The notes below the pieces were generated by a model that did no database searches, was not told the DNA's origin, and saw nothing but the letters and a program-made list of their open reading frames with translations. Positions 18,137 to 25,739 of a stretch of DNA of 64,000 bases are shown here, one piece after another; positions within the stretch are counted from its first letter, which is position 1; each line of letters begins with the position of its first letter. Position numbers and translations under genes: made by a program. The DNA is taken from positions 183,343 through 247,342 of the forward strand of contig JBMNPT010000003.1 of NCBI GenBank assembly GCA_050943735.1, in the 5' to 3' direction. The stretch is from JBMNPT01 sp050943735. GTDB taxonomy: Bacteria > Bacillota > Clostridia > Oscillospirales > RGIG577.

Positions 18137-18814
18137 TCATCCATTGTACCCGAAAGCCGCTCCGCTTGCAATCCCCTTTTCCCCATCTGTCCCAGGATGA
18201 ACCACCATTTGCCAGAGTAAAAACACGCCCACTGCCAGCAGCGACAGATTGTATCCGGTGAGCAGCAGTACTGCCGTTCCCACACTCAGCACCACTCCGC
18301 ATGCCAGCCATTCCACTGCCCGGCACACGCCGCAAGCCACTGGATAGGGACACCATTGCAGCAGCGCTGCCCGCAGAATCCGCCCACCGTCCAGTGACCG
18401 TGCAGGCAGCAGATTGATCACCAGCAGTGCCAGATTGATGCCGCAGAAATAGAGCGCCATCTCCGTTCCTGTAAGGGCCATCCATTTCCACCCTGCCAAC
18501 AGCAAAAGCAAATTCATAAAAGGTCCCATGGCACAGATGAAGCACTCCTGGGGATAGCCCATAAAGCGGGTGCCGCCGGTACGGATTTCCACCCCAAAGG
18601 CATGAATTCGAATCTCCTTCAAATAGCCCCCGCACAACACCAGCCCCACCAGATGGCCCAGTTCATGCAGCAGCGCGCACACCAGCCCCAGCAGGTACAC
18701 CTCCAGCATATCCCCTATGTAAAAGGCGCACAGCAAAAAAAGCGCCGCCGGGTCCATACCAAACTTCCACCCGCTTTCAGCCCGGCTGGAAATCCACCCA
18801 GTTTTGCGGGTCAT
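18137..18814 (-). CDS. spoIVFB: Stage IV sporulation protein FB-like intramembrane metalloprotease
   Basis: 225 residues, M50 family. The HELGH zinc motif lies in an early helix (CALLHELGHLVG), and NLLPARSLDGGRIL is the second motif; there are about six hydrophobic segments. In Bacillus this protease sits in the outer forespore membrane and cleaves pro-sigma-K. The start at 18814 has GGGGGAG 8 bases upstream and lies inside the end of the M23 gene (38-base overlap); an ATG at 18757 is the alternative. The pairing with an M23-domain membrane protein is the typical spoIVFA-spoIVFB arrangement. Confidence 0.85.
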   Translation of the reverse strand: MTRKTGWISSRAESGWKFGMDPAALFLLCAFYIGDMLEVYLLGLVCALLHELGHLVGLVLCGGYLKEIRIHAFGVEIRTGGTRFMGYPQECFICAMGPFMNLLLLLAGWKWMALTGTEMALYFCGINLALLVINLLPARSLDGGRILRAALLQWCPYPVACGVCRAVEWLACGVVLSVGTAVLLLTGYNLSLLAVGVFLLWQMVVHPGTDGEKGIASGAAFGYNG

Positions 18815-19646
18815 AAATCTTCTCCCCCTCACGCACTTCAAAATGCAGATGATCTCCAGTAGACAGTCCTGTACTGCCAACCTTGGCAATGATCTCCCCC
18901 GGGGTCACCGTCTCGCCTACCTCTTTATACAGTTGGCTGCAGTGAGCATAAAAAGTCTGCACCCCGTCTCCATGATCCAATAGCAGATAATTTCCGGAAG
19001 TATCATTGCAACCTGCTTTGGCCACCTGTCCTCCTGCCGCCGCGTGAATGTCATACTGAGAGGCTTCCACAGGCGCCACATCCACTCCATAATGGAACGC
19101 CACGGCACCCGTAATGGGATGTACCCGTTCCCCATAAACCGACGTCACAACTCCCTGAATGGGCGCCTGCAATCCCTGCAAAATCTCTTCCCGCAGAGGT
19201 GTCTCCGCCGGAATGTCCTCCCGCCATTCTCCGGTGTCCAAATCCTGATAGAACAACGGTTCCTGATAGGAAACCGGCTGCACCCACTCTTCTTCCAACT
19301 CCTCTTTTTGAGAAACTTCTTGAGGTTCTTCTGTTTCTGACGTCTGCTCCTGCTCCTCCTCCTGGGCAAACACCTGCACCGCCAAATTCTTCACCTGTGT
19401 CAAATCATCCCAGAATACCTGTAAATCCTCCCAATTGGTGGATACGGTCAGCGATCTTCGAATGGCCTCTCTCATCTCGCTGCCCCCGGGAGAATCGGTG
19501 GTCCGTAAATAGACCGCTCCCGCCAACATACAGACGCAGGCAAACACCTGCACCTGAAAAACCGCCCGAATATAGTTTTCCTTTTTCCGTTTTACTCGCC
19601 GAACCGCACTCCGGCCACGATAGGTTGGTTGTTTCCGCATATGCAT
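18777..19646 (-). CDS. spoIVFA: SpoIVFA-like membrane protein with M23 (LytM) peptidase domain
   Basis: 289 residues from the ATG at 19646, 9 bases after AGGAGG. A basic N-terminus (RVKRKK) precedes one membrane helix (about 37-58), a Glu-rich linker, and a C-terminal M23 domain. HYGVDV (HxxxD) and DHLHFEV (HxH) retain the zinc ligands, so unlike some SpoIVFA and SpoIIQ proteins the domain may be catalytically intact. SpoIVFA anchors and regulates SpoIVFB in the outer forespore membrane. Identification depends on the adjacency to spoIVFB; a SpoIIQ-like role is the main alternative. A sigma-E-like promoter precedes it. Confidence 0.75.
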   Translation of the reverse strand: MHMRKQPTYRGRSAVRRVKRKKENYIRAVFQVQVFACVCMLAGAVYLRTTDSPGGSEMREAIRRSLTVSTNWEDLQVFWDDLTQVKNLAVQVFAQEEEQEQTSETEEPQEVSQKEELEEEWVQPVSYQEPLFYQDLDTGEWREDIPAETPLREEILQGLQAPIQGVVTSVYGERVHPITGAVAFHYGVDVAPVEASQYDIHAAAGGQVAKAGCNDTSGNYLLLDHGDGVQTFYAHCSQLYKEVGETVTPGEIIAKVGSTGLSTGDHLHFEVREGEKIYDPQNWVDFQPG

Positions 19647-19666
19647 ACGCACCCGCCTCCTGGTAC

Positions 19667-19696
19667 ATTGTATGTCCCACTGGAAACAGTCATGAC
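19667..19696 (-). promoter_or_regulatory. Sigma-E-like promoter of the spoIVFA-spoIVFB operon
   Basis: On the minus strand GTCATG (19691-19696) is followed after 16 bases by CATACAAT (19667-19674), an exact match to the sigma-E -10 consensus CATACAMT. It lies just upstream of the AGGAGG of spoIVFA, which would give a very short leader. Mother-cell sigma-E control is what is known for this operon in Bacillus. Confidence 0.6.
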
Positions 19697-19736
19697 CAAA
19701 TGCAAGTGTCCCAATTTCTTCCATTTTGTCACCCCA

Positions 19737-19766
19737 GAATAATTTGAAAATTCCAAGCCCATACTG
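19737..19766 (+). promoter_or_regulatory. Sigma-G/sigma-F-like promoter of sigG
   Basis: GAATA (19737-19741) and CATACTG (19760-19766) with an 18-base spacer fit the forespore consensus (GHATR-N18-CATNNTA) recognised by sigma-G and sigma-F. It lies 30 bases before the sigG start and implies forespore expression with positive autoregulation. Confidence 0.65.
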
Positions 19767-19795
19767 AAATGGAAGAACACAGGAAGGGTGATGGC

Positions 19796-20581
19796 ATGCA
19801 AAGCAACAAAGTGGAGATCTGTGGAGTCAATACCTCCCAGCTGGCGCTTCTCACCCACAAACAGCAAACCGAATTGCTGCAGCGCATCAAAGAGGGAGAT
19901 GAAAACGCCCGTCAACAATTCATACAGGGAAATCTGCGGCTGGTGCTCAGTGTGATCAAACGTTTTAGCAACCGCGGCGAAAATATGGATGATCTTTTTC
20001 AAATTGGATGCATTGGACTCATCAAGTCCATTGACAATTTCAATCCTGAGCTGGGCGTTCGATTTTCCACCTATGCAGTCCCTATGATCGTGGGTGAAGT
20101 CCGCCGGTATCTGCGGGACAACAACGCCATTCGGGTATCCCGCTCCATGAGAGACATGGCCTACCGGGCTCTCACCGCAAAAGAACAGCTCAGTGGAAAA
20201 CTGCAGCGGGACCCGACCATTGAGGAAATTGCGAAAGAACTGCAGGTTCCCCAGGAAGATGTGGTGTTTGCCCTGGAGGCCATCCATGACCCAGTGTCCC
20301 TGTACGAACCGGTGTACTATGACGGCGGAGATGCCATCTATGTGATGGACCAGGTGAAAGACGACAAAAATCTGGATGAAAACTGGCTGGAACAAATCGC
20401 GCTGAAAGAAGCCATCCACCGGCTCAATGAACGGGAACGAAAAATACTGCGGCTGCGTTTTTTTGCTGGCCGAACCCAGATGGAAGTAGCCAAGGAAGTA
20501 GGAATTTCACAAGCCCAGGTGAGCCGATTGGAAAAGACCGCCATTAGCCACATCAAAAAAAGCATCTCTCCTCCCCAATAA
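19796..20581 (+). CDS. sigG: RNA polymerase sporulation sigma factor SigG
   Basis: 261 residues from the ATG at 19796, preceded by AGGAAGGGTG. NKVEICGVNTSQL is the SigG-specific N-terminus. Region 2 contains DDLFQIGCIGLIKSIDNF and FSTYAVPMIVGE, followed by RYLRDNNAIRVSRSMRDMAY; region 4 ends in the helix-turn-helix TQMEVAKEVGISQAQVSRLE. SigG directs late forespore gene expression. In Bacillus sigG follows sigE; here it diverges from spoIVFA instead, and a terminator follows immediately. Confidence 0.97.
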   Translation: MQSNKVEICGVNTSQLALLTHKQQTELLQRIKEGDENARQQFIQGNLRLVLSVIKRFSNRGENMDDLFQIGCIGLIKSIDNFNPELGVRFSTYAVPMIVGEVRRYLRDNNAIRVSRSMRDMAYRALTAKEQLSGKLQRDPTIEEIAKELQVPQEDVVFALEAIHDPVSLYEPVYYDGGDAIYVMDQVKDDKNLDENWLEQIALKEAIHRLNERERKILRLRFFAGRTQMEVAKEVGISQAQVSRLEKTAISHIKKSISPPQ

Positions 20582-20612
20582 AAAAGGCCCTGCGAATTCG
20601 CAGGGCCTTTTT
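20581..20612. terminator. Bidirectional terminator between sigG and ABC importer genes
   Basis: A perfect 32-base palindrome with A-run and T-run ends (AAAAAGGCCCTGCGAA and its complement). It serves convergent genes ending at 20581 and 20618. Confidence 0.85.
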
Positions 20613-20617
20613 GGCAT

Positions 20618-21355
20618 TTATAGCACTTTACTGAGAAAATCAATGGTACGGGGTTCCTTGGGGTGATCAATCACCTGACGGGGATCGCCGTCCTCGATGA
20701 TATAACCGCCATCCATAAACACCAGACGGGTACCCACCTCCCGGGCAAAGCCCATTTCGTGGGTTACCACCACCATGGTGGTGCCATCAAGCGCCAGCTG
20801 TTTCATAACCGCCAGCACTTCACCCACCATCTCAGGGTCCAGCGCCGAGGTGGGCTCATCAAACAGCATGACCTCAGGCTGCATGGCCAGCGCCCGAGCA
20901 ATGGCGATCCGCTGTTTTTGTCCGCCGGACAACTGAGAAGGATAGGAATCCGCCCGATCCGCCAGTCCCACCCGCTCCAGCAGCGGCTTGGCAATGGCAA
21001 TGGCGTCGGATTTATTCATCTTCTTCACCTGGATGGGCGCAATGGTGATATTCTCCATCACCGACAGATGGGGAAAGAGATTGAAATGCTGGAATACCAT
21101 ACCCACCTTTTGACGCATCACTTCAATGTTGGACTTCTGTCCTTTGCGTCCGTGAGGAATCACTTCCTCCCCATCAATCAGGATCTGACCCGATGTGGGG
21201 ACTTCCAGCATATTGATGCAGCGCAGCATGGTGCTCTTACCAGAACCGGAAGGACCAATCACCACCATGGCCTCCTGCTGAGGGATGGTCAGGGAGATAT
21301 CCTGCAACACCACGTTGTCACCAAAACTCTTATGCAGATTACGCAGTTCGATCAC
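20618..21355 (-). CDS. Polar amino acid ABC transporter ATP-binding protein
   Basis: 245 residues from a GTG at 21355 with AAGGAGG 10 bases upstream; it overlaps the permease gene by 17 bases. Walker A is IGPSGSGKST, the signature is LSGGQKQRIAIARAL, Walker B is VMLFDEPTSALDPEMV, and VVVTHEMGFAREV is the H-loop typical of the GlnQ/HisP group. It powers import by the permease and binding protein encoded upstream. Confidence 0.93.
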   Translation of the reverse strand: MIELRNLHKSFGDNVVLQDISLTIPQQEAMVVIGPSGSGKSTMLRCINMLEVPTSGQILIDGEEVIPHGRKGQKSNIEVMRQKVGMVFQHFNLFPHLSVMENITIAPIQVKKMNKSDAIAIAKPLLERVGLADRADSYPSQLSGGQKQRIAIARALAMQPEVMLFDEPTSALDPEMVGEVLAVMKQLALDGTTMVVVTHEMGFAREVGTRLVFMDGGYIIEDGDPRQVIDHPKEPRTIDFLSKVL

Positions 21356-21986
21356 TCTTGTGCAGCCTCCTTTCCAGTTTGCCCAGCACCTTGCTGAGAG
21401 TAAAGGTAATGACAAAATAAATCATAGCGGCGTAGAGATACGGCTCCACACCGGAGAAGGTGGCACCGCGTACACGGTCCGCCTGGTACATGATTTCACC
21501 CACAGCAGCCAGCGAAACAATGGCACTTTCCTTGATGATGGTAATAAACTCATTTACCACAGCGGGCAAAATATTGCGGAACGCCTGGGGCAGCACAATA
21601 AACCTCATATTCTGACGCTGGGTCATTCCCAGTGCCATGGCGGCTTCTGTCTGCCCATGGTCCACCGCCTGAATTCCGGAGCGGAAAATCTCCGCCATAT
21701 AGGCACTGGAATTGATGGACAGCATGGCCACGCCAGCCACAAACGCCGGAATGCGAATGCCCGTGCTGTTGATTCCAAAATAGATGATCATCATCTGCAC
21801 CATGGACGGCGTGCCGCGGATAATTTCAATGTAAGCTGTGGACAGCCAGCTCAAAGGCTTGATTTTGCACATACGCAACAATGCAAAAACCAGGCCCAGA
21901 ATGGTGCCACAAATCACCGCGAAGAATGCCAGTTCCAATGTGGTAACGGCACCTTCCAGGTACATGAAGCGATATTTCCAGAACAA
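21339..21986 (-). CDS. Polar amino acid ABC transporter permease
   Basis: 215 residues with about five hydrophobic helices. YIEIIRGTPSMVQMMIIYFG and EAAMALGMTQRQNMRFIVLPQA are the signature regions of HisM/GlnP-type permeases, the latter being the EAA coupling loop that contacts the ATPase. There is a 63-base gap to the binding-protein gene upstream. Confidence 0.93.
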   Translation of the reverse strand: MFWKYRFMYLEGAVTTLELAFFAVICGTILGLVFALLRMCKIKPLSWLSTAYIEIIRGTPSMVQMMIIYFGINSTGIRIPAFVAGVAMLSINSSAYMAEIFRSGIQAVDHGQTEAAMALGMTQRQNMRFIVLPQAFRNILPAVVNEFITIIKESAIVSLAAVGEIMYQADRVRGATFSGVEPYLYAAMIYFVITFTLSKVLGKLERRLHKSDRTA

Positions 21987-22049
21987 TATCCTTCCTCCCT
22001 CATTCCAGTTGATCTACAGTAAATTCCAGCCTACAACTTGCAAAAGCAA

Positions 22050-22841
22050 TCAGCCCTGGCTCTCCTGTTCCATGATTTCGTTGGCTTCCACAACCCACTC
22101 TTCCATCTGGCCGCTCTCCAGCATGTCAGCAATGCCCTTGTTGAGCACGTCCAGCAGTTCGGTGTTGCCCTTCTTCACAGCGATGGCATACTTGTCGCCT
22201 TCGGTGACGCCAAAGCTCACATCCGGCACCACAATCTTATCATTTTTAGCAGCGGAATTCCGAGCTACATAGCCGTCCAGACACAGCACGTCCACAGTGC
22301 CGTTTTCCAGTTCCATTACCATGTCGGTAACCTTCTTATACAGCTTGATCTCCACATCGCCCACAGTATCCAGCATCAGCTGTTCGTGGATGGTACCATT
22401 CTGCACGCCTACCACAGCGCCCTTCATGCCTTCAAAAGTGCTGTACTTTTCCTTATCCTCAGCACGCACCAGGCACAGCTGCTCTGCAGTATAGTAAAAA
22501 TCAGTGAAATCCGCATTCTTCAGACGTTCTTCGTCCACACTCATGGCTGCTACGGCACAGTCCGCTACGCCGCTCTCCACAGCCGCCAGCAAACCGTTGA
22601 AGTCCATGTCAATGATTTCCACTTCATCGTATCCGGCCTGCTTGCCGATATAACGGATGGCTTCCATCTCAAAGCCCACAATGCTGTCCTTGCCATCCAC
22701 TACCTGATGAAATTCATAGGGCGGATAGTCAGCACTGGTGGCCACTTTCAAAACCTTTTTGTCACTGCCACCACAGGCAGTCAGTACCGATACGGACAAG
22801 GCAGCCACCACAGCGGCAGCCAGAATCTTTTTCATCTTCAT
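22050..22841 (-). CDS. Amino-acid-type ABC transporter substrate-binding lipoprotein
   Basis: 263 residues from the ATG at 22841 after GAGGG. The signal peptide ends in a lipobox (VLTACGG). The periplasmic-binding fold follows: ATSADYPPYEFHQ, VGFEMEAIRYIGKQAGY, MDFNGLLAAVESGVAD and GVTEGDKYAIAVKKGN, as in polar amino acid receptors. The substrate is not evident from sequence. Its position directly after an MttB-like methyltransferase gene raises the possibility of a methylated amino acid ligand, which is inference. Confidence 0.9.
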   Translation of the reverse strand: MKMKKILAAAVVAALSVSVLTACGGSDKKVLKVATSADYPPYEFHQVVDGKDSIVGFEMEAIRYIGKQAGYDEVEIIDMDFNGLLAAVESGVADCAVAAMSVDEERLKNADFTDFYYTAEQLCLVRAEDKEKYSTFEGMKGAVVGVQNGTIHEQLMLDTVGDVEIKLYKKVTDMVMELENGTVDVLCLDGYVARNSAAKNDKIVVPDVSFGVTEGDKYAIAVKKGNTELLDVLNKGIADMLESGQMEEWVVEANEIMEQESQG

Positions 22842-22882
22842 TTTCAGTTCCCTCACATTTCCTCTTTAATTAATAATCTATT

Positions 22883-22904
22883 ACAAAACAATCGGTTGTT
22901 TTGT
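22883..22904. repeat. Intergenic hairpin between the methyltransferase and ABC importer genes
   Basis: ACAAAACAA/TTGTTTTGT, 9-bp perfect stem with a 4-base loop, directly after the mttB-like stop codon. It lacks a distinct U-run after the stem, so it could be a weak terminator, a processing site or an mRNA stabiliser that sets the methyltransferase-to-transporter ratio. Confidence 0.5.
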
Positions 22905-22905
22905 C

Positions 22906-24351
22906 TCACAGTTGATGCCGGGCAATTTGTTCCAACCGTTTTGCCAGCTCTTCCGAAAGCGGCTTGGGCTGATGCTCTTCCAGCAGCAGTGTCGCTCTAC
23001 GGGAAATGACTTCCGTTTCGGAAATGCCACAGCGAGCCGCCCACTCTCCATAGTTGTTGTGATCAAACACATCAGGATACCAAATTTCCTGCTCATGCTG
23101 ATCCAGTGTGGAATCCGCCATCAGGAAATTACCGCCGATCCCTGCCTCTTTGATCTCTGCAAACAGATCTTCCATGGAGGGTTTGCTGTATCCTTCCTTC
23201 AAAAACCGCAGCTGATCAATCAGCTCATTGGCCAGTACACACTGTTCCGGCGAAGAGCACAGGCCAGATTCCAGATAACCTACATCATGCACCACGCTGC
23301 CGCCCGCCGCAATGGCAGTATACAGACTGAGCGCACATTCGCTGGCAGACTGCACGTCAAACATTTTGGAATCAGAACAGCCTCCGGTGACAAAGGAAGG
23401 CAGTCCATAATACCGGGCCATCTGGCAGGCCGCAAACTGAATCTCAATGGATTCAGGACCGTTGTAAATGTTCACCATGGTCCGCATTTGCAGAGGACCA
23501 ATGGTCATGGCGTGCACATAGGGAGCACCCGGCCGGCGCAGCTGATGAATCACCAATCCGGAAAGGGTTTCCGCATTGCCCACTGCCAGGGAACCCTTCA
23601 TGGAGATGGGGCCGGTGGCACCCTTCATGGGAGCTGCTCCGTAGATACAGGGAATTCCGTAGTCAGCAGCCAGCATCAGGCCGCGCAATGCCTCCGCCGT
23701 ATGAATCAGTGGAGCAGTGGGCATAGCATACAGCATGGTAAAAGGCTTTTCAATCAGCGCTTCCTTGCTGCCGCGAACCGCCAGACACATATCCACAATG
23801 TCCTCCATGGCACCCATGGACTGAGCGGTAAAGCAGATGGGCTTGGTGGTATTCTGCAGCATGGCCGCAAAATTGACGCCATCCCGGAACAGGTCTTCCA
23901 CTTCCATGCCGGAGCCCATACCCATGACGAAATCGTAATTGGGCAGCGCATCCTGCAAACGCGCGAAATCCCGTACCGTCTGAAGATTTACATCCACATG
24001 GCGTCCCTGCCGGTCATAGGTACTAATAGTATCCGATCCTCCGCCAAATACCTGATTGTCATCCTTGAGCACAAACGCCGGCTGACCTTCCCGGTCATAC
24101 ATCTGAGTTTCCTTGGCCACTGACTGCAATGCTTTTGCAACCAGCGATTCCTCTATGTATGCCACATGATCCTCATCCACCCGGGCTCCCGCCTGCCGCA
24201 GCAGCTCTCTGGCTTCCTCATCATCCACTCGAACTCCGATTTCTGAAAGAATCCGTAGTGTCAACTGGTGAATTTCTTCCACTTCCTGATGATCCATCAG
24301 TTCCCAGGGAGAAAGGGGATTATGTGTGCCTCGAATTTGCTTTGTCTTCAT
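22906..24351 (-). CDS. Trimethylamine methyltransferase (MttB) family protein, non-pyrrolysine type
   Basis: 481 residues from the ATG at 24351, 7 bases after AAGGAG. The whole length is one uninterrupted frame ending in TGA, with no in-frame amber codon, so this is a member without pyrrolysine. LGLYTAIAAG-like and CSDSKMFDVQSASE segments, plus GIPCIYGAAPMKGATGP, fit the MttB TIM barrel. Characterised non-Pyl members demethylate glycine betaine, proline betaine, carnitine or butyrobetaine, passing the methyl group to a corrinoid protein. No corrinoid protein or activator gene is nearby. It has its own strong promoter and lies upstream of the amino-acid-type ABC importer. Confidence 0.88.
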   Translation of the reverse strand: MKTKQIRGTHNPLSPWELMDHQEVEEIHQLTLRILSEIGVRVDDEEARELLRQAGARVDEDHVAYIEESLVAKALQSVAKETQMYDREGQPAFVLKDDNQVFGGGSDTISTYDRQGRHVDVNLQTVRDFARLQDALPNYDFVMGMGSGMEVEDLFRDGVNFAAMLQNTTKPICFTAQSMGAMEDIVDMCLAVRGSKEALIEKPFTMLYAMPTAPLIHTAEALRGLMLAADYGIPCIYGAAPMKGATGPISMKGSLAVGNAETLSGLVIHQLRRPGAPYVHAMTIGPLQMRTMVNIYNGPESIEIQFAACQMARYYGLPSFVTGGCSDSKMFDVQSASECALSLYTAIAAGGSVVHDVGYLESGLCSSPEQCVLANELIDQLRFLKEGYSKPSMEDLFAEIKEAGIGGNFLMADSTLDQHEQEIWYPDVFDHNNYGEWAARCGISETEVISRRATLLLEEHQPKPLSEELAKRLEQIARHQL

Positions 24352-24386
24352 CTGCATTCTCCTTTGGCAAAATTGAATCATTTATA

Positions 24387-24414
24387 ATTATACCATGACT
24401 CCCGTAAGTTACAA
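24387..24414 (-). promoter_or_regulatory. Extended -10 sigma-A promoter of the MttB-like gene
   Basis: TTGTAA (24409-24414), 16-base spacer, TGG immediately before TATAAT (24387-24392) on the minus strand. The 104 bases between here and the DUF362 terminator are AT-rich with nothing else evident. Confidence 0.7.
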
Positions 24415-24487
24415 TAATAGATTTACAAAATATTGCATAATTTTATCATGAGTTAAAGTCCAAATTTCCCCTATATTGTTTTTTCTC

Positions 24488-24521
24488 AAAAAAACTCCCC
24501 GGATTTTGTTCCGAGGAGTTT
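24488..24521 (-). terminator. Intrinsic terminator after the DUF362 gene
   Basis: A 12-bp stem (AAACTCCTCGGA with TCCGGGGAGTTT on the minus strand, one U-G pair) and a six-base loop, followed by a T-run. It separates the DUF362 gene from the MttB-like gene. Confidence 0.75.
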
Positions 24522-24527
24522 CTCACA

Positions 24528-25610
24528 TTACAGTTCTTCCAAAAAACGCACCACATCAATGGCTTTAGGCGGACACCCGGGACAGGATTTCTTAAATCCA
24601 GCGGTACAGCGGCCAATGCCTACTTCTCCCGTCTGCCCCTGATATCCCTGTCCAATGCAAATTTCGGGCAAATTCTTCAGGTTGTATCTCTCCCGTTCCA
24701 ATGCGTACACCAAAGCCGCGTAGCAGGCGCTGCACGCATCCTTTTCACGAATCTTCTGCGCCAGTTGACGCACCTTTCCGCCCGGCTTCTGCTGGCCGGC
24801 GGTCACGCCTTCCGCCTCCCGCACAGTGATGATATTGGCCTGGTCCACCCGAGTGCTGCCCACACCCAGTTTCTCTGCCATACCGATATAGGGAACTTCA
24901 CTGATATCGTATCCCATCAGCTGACATGCATAGGCATCACACAGCACCGGATCGGCAAAGCCCATCACCCGGTTCATCTGCACTGGATTGCCACCTTCCT
25001 CAAAATCCAGGTCTCCGCAAATGCTGTCCACCAGAATAAAGTCGTTGCGGCATACGGTGTTCAAATGGGCAATGGGTTTATGCAAGCCCATGCTGTGAAA
25101 ATGCCGCTTTTCCTTATTGGGGATGATGCCCTTGTTGTTTTTGAGGGCGCAGGTCACTTCGGTCTGGCAGTGGCCCTTCAAAACGGGCATGTTGATCATA
25201 AAATCCACTTCCATGGCACAGTCACAAATGCCAATGGTCATTCCCTTGCAGTCGTGGTCGCTGTAGGACTCCTTCTGGGTATCGATGATTCCCACATTGT
25301 ACCGTTTGGCCACATCGTAATATCCGCAGATAGAATAAGCCTCAGCGGTACGGTCTCCCACCCAGGAACCTTCCATAATGGTGATCTTCTCAAATCCCTT
25401 GTCTTGGAGATATTCAATCACCCCTGCAACCAGCTGGGGATGGGTCGTGGCCCCACCGTTGGCGGGACGAGCCACCACCAGGTTGGGCTTGATGCCGATG
25501 CTCTTGTCCCGGCTGCCAATCATATCTTCTATTTTTGCGGCGGCCAGCACTTCTCTGGCCATCTTCCGCGCGTCAGTGCCATGGGTAATGATAATGTCGT
25601 TTCGATTCAT
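24528..25610 (-). CDS. DUF362 domain-containing protein with C-terminal cysteines
   Basis: 360 residues. IGIKPNLVVARPANGGATTHPQ, MEVDFMINMPVLKGHCQ and CALKNNKGIIP are the conserved DUF362 blocks. The C-terminal 80 residues contain CSACYAAL and CTAGFKKSCPGCPPKA, which could ligate an iron-sulfur cluster, although a full ferredoxin pattern is not present. DUF362 proteins are common in anaerobes and have no proven reaction. The gene has a clear promoter and its own terminator, so it is monocistronic beside the MttB-like cluster. Confidence 0.85.
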   Translation of the reverse strand: MNRNDIIITHGTDARKMAREVLAAAKIEDMIGSRDKSIGIKPNLVVARPANGGATTHPQLVAGVIEYLQDKGFEKITIMEGSWVGDRTAEAYSICGYYDVAKRYNVGIIDTQKESYSDHDCKGMTIGICDCAMEVDFMINMPVLKGHCQTEVTCALKNNKGIIPNKEKRHFHSMGLHKPIAHLNTVCRNDFILVDSICGDLDFEEGGNPVQMNRVMGFADPVLCDAYACQLMGYDISEVPYIGMAEKLGVGSTRVDQANIITVREAEGVTAGQQKPGGKVRQLAQKIREKDACSACYAALVYALERERYNLKNLPEICIGQGYQGQTGEVGIGRCTAGFKKSCPGCPPKAIDVVRFLEEL

Positions 25611-25629
25611 TGCAATTCACCTCTCTCCC

Positions 25630-25658
25630 ATTATACCGGCCTCCCCCCAGCTTGTCTA
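25630..25658 (-). promoter_or_regulatory. Sigma-A promoter of the DUF362 gene
   Basis: TAGACA (25653-25658) and TATAAT (25630-25635), spacer 17 bases, on the minus strand. Confidence 0.7.
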
Positions 25659-25672
25659 CCCTTTTTCCTCCC

Positions 25673-25701
25673 TTGACAGCGCCTGCCAATCTTGCTACCA
25701 T
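25673..25701 (+). promoter_or_regulatory. Sigma-A promoter of the amidohydrolase gene
   Basis: TTGACA (25673-25678), 17-base spacer, TACCAT (25696-25701), diverging from the DUF362 promoter and 38 bases before the start codon. Confidence 0.7.
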
Positions 25702-25739
25702 AAAGAACGAAATCATTCCAGATACAGGAGGATGCTGTC

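Noticed and set aside
22906..24351. Pyrrolysine-encoding trimethylamine methyltransferase
   Set aside because: The frame is continuous without an in-frame TAG and ends in TGA, so it is a non-Pyl member of the family.
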